Source: Blautia sp. (GTDB lineage: Bacteria > Bacillota > Clostridia > Lachnospirales > Lachnospiraceae). Taken from it: a stretch of DNA of 64,000 nt. Positions within the stretch are counted from its first letter, which is position 1. The number at the start of each line of letters is the position of its first letter. The translations under genes were made by a program, and so were the position numbers. The DNA is taken from NCBI GenBank assembly GCA_017515325.1, contig JAFWGA010000032.1, positions 1 to 64,000 on the forward strand. Reading direction: 5' to 3'. Shown piece by piece: positions 61,868-64,000 of this stretch. The notes beneath the pieces are model-generated. The model had not been told where the DNA came from. It saw only the letters and a program-made list of their open reading frames with translations, and searched no databases.

Positions 61868-62779
61868 ATGGAAGTCAGACAGACAAAAGAGAACCCCTCT
61901 CACCAGATATCAAACTATCAGAAAACGACCCAGCGTGCATCCTTTATCGGTATTGTGGGAAATATAGTTTTGGCTGGCTTTAAGCTGGCAGCAGGCTTTA
62001 TCGGAAAATCCGAGGCCATGGTCAGCGATGCGGTTCATTCTCTTTCCGATGTAGCCGGAGGGATCATTGTCATTATCGGAGTCGGCTTATCGGAGAAGGA
62101 AGCCGACAAGGAACATCCCTATGGACATGAAAGGATCGAATGCATCGCCTCCATTTTTCTTGCTGTCATTCTTCTTTTTGCAGGAGGCTCTATCGCCATA
62201 ACCTCTGCCAAAAAGATCGTGACCATGGAGTATCTTGACGCTGAGCTTCCCGGTATGATCGCTCTAGTGGCGGCTATCGTGTCTATTGTCAGCAAAGAAG
62301 CCATGTTTCAGTACACGATGCATACGGCAAACAAAAACGGGTCCGGAGCCTTACGGGCGGAGGCCTGGCATCACCGGTCGGACGCTTTGTCCTCTGTAGG
62401 CTCTCTGATTGGTATTGCGGGAGCGAGAATGGGTTTTCCGGCACTTGATCCTTTGGCAGGATGCCTGATCAGTCTTTTTATTCTGAAAGCAGCATTTGAT
62501 ATTTTTAATGAGGCGATGGAAAAGATGGTTGATCACAGCTGCAGCGAGGAGATGGAGCAGCAGATCAGGGAGTGTGTGTCAAAATACCCCTATGTTCTTG
62601 GAATCGATCTTCTTCATACCCGGGAATTTGGCCGAAAGGTATATGTGGACCTGGAGGTGAAAATGGAAGGAAAGGAATCGCTGGCTTTGGCTCATTCTCA
62701 TGCGGAAGAAATCCATGATTCTTTGGAACAGAACTTCCCTCAGATCAAGCATGTCATGGTTCATGTCAATCCGGCATAA
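61868..62779 (+). CDS. Cation diffusion facilitator (CDF) metal exporter
   Basis: 303 residues from ATG 61868 (TGGAGG site); the ATG 61826 has none. Six helices with metal sites in SDAVHSLSDVAG (helix 2) and HHRSDALSS (helix 5), a HPYGHERIE cytosolic motif after helix 2, and a C-terminal soluble domain with DHSCSEEME and VHVNPA. It exports a divalent metal such as zinc, iron or manganese with proton exchange; which metal is not clear from the motif. Monocistronic. Confidence 0.92.
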   Translation: MEVRQTKENPSHQISNYQKTTQRASFIGIVGNIVLAGFKLAAGFIGKSEAMVSDAVHSLSDVAGGIIVIIGVGLSEKEADKEHPYGHERIECIASIFLAVILLFAGGSIAITSAKKIVTMEYLDAELPGMIALVAAIVSIVSKEAMFQYTMHTANKNGSGALRAEAWHHRSDALSSVGSLIGIAGARMGFPALDPLAGCLISLFILKAAFDIFNEAMEKMVDHSCSEEMEQQIRECVSKYPYVLGIDLLHTREFGRKVYVDLEVKMEGKESLALAHSHAEEIHDSLEQNFPQIKHVMVHVNPA

Positions 62780-62798
62780 CTACCCGCATTAGCGGCAG

Positions 62799-62832
62799 GA
62801 GCAGTTTCTATCCAGAAGCTGCTCTTTTTTTT
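62799..62832 (+). terminator. Terminator after the CDF gene
   Basis: GAGCAGTTTCT pairs with AGAAGCTGCTC (one mismatch), then T8. Confidence 0.85.
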
Positions 62833-62926
62833 ATCCCGGAGCAGCATTATGAAATTTACCGACTGGCGTCGGAACGCGGCTCGGGGAGGAGGGAGAGAAA
62901 GGAAACGGTCACGTGTAAAAAACTGC

Positions 62927-62955
62927 TTCAAATCTTTCCTTCATCGTGGTATAAT
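62927..62955 (+). promoter_or_regulatory. Predicted extended -10 promoter of the last gene
   Basis: TTCAAA (62927-62932), 17 bp, TATAAT (62950-62955) with TGG extension. Confidence 0.6.
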
Positions 62956-63023
62956 GGAACGAAAAGCAGATGTATCATTGATTTTATGCGCTGTGAAACT
63001 GAGATATGGTAAAGGGAGGTTAA

Positions 63024-64000
63024 ATGAAAGAAAAACGCATATTCTTTTTCATCATTGCGCTGCTGGTAGTTCCTCCTGTCCTGATCAATCTATGCGGTAT
63101 ACTGTACGGAAATCTGAAAGAGCGAAAGCGGACGTCAGATGAGATGACAGTGGCGACTGCAGGAGAAACCGAGACGACCACCACCTTTGTATTTTCACCT
63201 GAGCCTGTGACGCAGGAAAGAGTACAGCCCGTGACGGAATCTATTTTGCCTGTATTTCAGACAGAGGAGACTACGGAGACTACTACGTTTACAGCGCAGA
63301 CAGAAGCTTCTTCTGAAATGACAACCGTAGGGGAGAGAATAACGCAAAGTTCCCAGGAGCCGGTCAGCGAATCTGTGCAGACAGAGGAGACGATGACAGA
63401 GGAGACGACGACAGAGGAGTCGACAGCTTTTATTCCCGGAGATATTATCGACACACTGGGGATTATCGGGAAAAGAACAGAAACGGCTTACCGAGTGATC
63501 CTGGAAAATGATGCGGGTAAAATCATCAAAGGTATTTCCGTCAGGACAGACGGAGGAGAGTACTCTTCCAGTCTGCTGCCGGAAGGAACCATGTTCCGTG
63601 TTACCAGGCAGATGGTTCTCTATGTGGAGCCTGTTGAGCCGAAGGTCAATGAAAAGGGAAAGATTGTTCCTCCGGTCTATGATCTGCAGCTGACCTTCCT
63701 TGACGATACACAGGCGGAGATCCACACCTTTCCCTTTGGTGATGCAGATTTCTGTGAGATCCATGTGAAGGATGATATTGCCTATCTGAAATTCTCAAGC
63801 CTGAGTCTGAAGTCTATGCAGAATACCCTGGAGGCGGAAAAGGCTGTCCGCGTACAGGAAAAGCTGAAAGCCGATCAGGCGGCAGCACAAGAGGAACAAC
63901 AGTCTTCATGGGAGTATGACGACTATGATGATTCATACTATGAAGACTATGACAGCGATTATGATTATGATTATGACTACTACTACGAAGACATCAGACC
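63024..64000 (+). CDS. Membrane-anchored Thr-rich protein with Asp/Tyr-rich region (partial, runs off the window)
   Basis: At least 325 codons, open to the window end. ATG follows GGGAGGTTAA. One membrane helix (about 6-26) leads to an extracytoplasmic region of about 110 residues rich in Thr/Glu (repeats such as TEETTTEES). A globular domain of about 110 residues (IIDTLGIIGKRTETAYRVIL, GISVRTDGGEYSSSLLP, FPFGDADFCEIHV) follows. A helical, charged stretch and a tail rich in Asp and Tyr (YDDYDDSYYEDYD and onward) come next. No family is recognised; the stalk-plus-domain layout suggests a surface-exposed sensor or binding protein. Confidence 0.8.
   Translation, partial: MKEKRIFFFIIALLVVPPVLINLCGILYGNLKERKRTSDEMTVATAGETETTTTFVFSPEPVTQERVQPVTESILPVFQTEETTETTTFTAQTEASSEMTTVGERITQSSQEPVSESVQTEETMTEETTTEESTAFIPGDIIDTLGIIGKRTETAYRVILENDAGKIIKGISVRTDGGEYSSSLLPEGTMFRVTRQMVLYVEPVEPKVNEKGKIVPPVYDLQLTFLDDTQAEIHTFPFGDADFCEIHVKDDIAYLKFSSLSLKSMQNTLEAEKAVRVQEKLKADQAAAQEEQQSSWEYDDYDDSYYEDYDSDYDYDYDYYYEDIR

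Overview
The window reads as chromosomal DNA of an anaerobic Gram-positive bacterium, most likely a gut-type Lachnospiraceae relative. The evidence is near-consensus sigma-A promoters, strong AGGAGG ribosome binding sites, a Bacillus/Clostridia-type large SRP RNA, a TPP-riboswitch-controlled ThiT, an oxygen-labile L-serine dehydratase, a 2-hydroxyacyl-CoA dehydratase-type pair and a class C sortase. Genes lie on both strands in short operons. No prophage, plasmid origin, CRISPR array or intact transposase gene was seen.

Layout. 0.4-5.6 kb: three tandem AAA-ATPase/PD-(D/E)XK-type genes. The first is intact, the second is broken by one in-frame TAG and the third has lost its nuclease end; palindromic repeats surround them. 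5.6-8.6 kb: a secreted FMN/FAD fumarate-reductase-type flavoprotein and a diguanylate cyclase. 8.8-14.0 kb: a VTC-domain protein, a DUF4956 membrane protein and two Cthe_2159-like secreted beta-helix proteins. 14.2-17.6 kb: an orphan TRAP solute-binding protein with a membrane GGDEF-EAL protein. 17.8-22.9 kb: small housekeeping genes (YbaK, AAA-CYTH fusion, SDR, phosphatase, PHP). 23.1-26.3 kb: a serine uptake and deamination operon (sstT-sdaA), then an L,D-transpeptidase-like protein. 26.6-30.5 kb: FIST-GGDEF, class C sortase, YitT. 30.6-35.8 kb: a D-2-hydroxyacid dehydrogenase divergent from a complete TRAP transporter with a response regulator. 36.0-42.3 kb: an SH3-domain protein with an Asp-rich repeat tail, aminotransferase, citrate synthase, yqeG, aroK and efp. 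42.5-43.1 kb: tmRNA and tRNA-Val. 43.2-47.2 kb: degV, asnB and a VanY-type peptidase. 47.2-50.8 kb: a nitrite-reduction cassette (nrfA, resB, ccsA). 50.8-55.6 kb: HAD, tadA, larE, SRP RNA, thiT with TPP riboswitch, and a MoxR-type ATPase. 55.8-59 kb: an HgdB-like protein and a dehydratase-subunit/activase fusion. 59-64 kb: comM, dprA, a CDF transporter and the start of a Thr-rich and Asp/Tyr-rich surface protein.

Themes. Three c-di-GMP proteins sit within about 21 kb, and their promoters look alike (TGGAWA-17-TAWAAT); two carry the same TGGATATCCA palindrome over the -35. At least five families of short, strongly palindromic repeats are scattered between genes, often touching stop codons. The metabolic content (serine, 2-hydroxyacids, TRAP carboxylate uptake, flavin-linked reductase, NrfA) suits a fermenter that also uses extracytoplasmic electron acceptors.

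The strongest leads are the solute-binding protein/GGDEF-EAL operon with its shared promoter palindrome, the NrfA-ResB-CcsA cassette without a visible electron donor, the dehydratase-activase fusion, and the VTC/DUF4956/beta-helix locus. All functions are inferred by reading the sequence; no database search was run.
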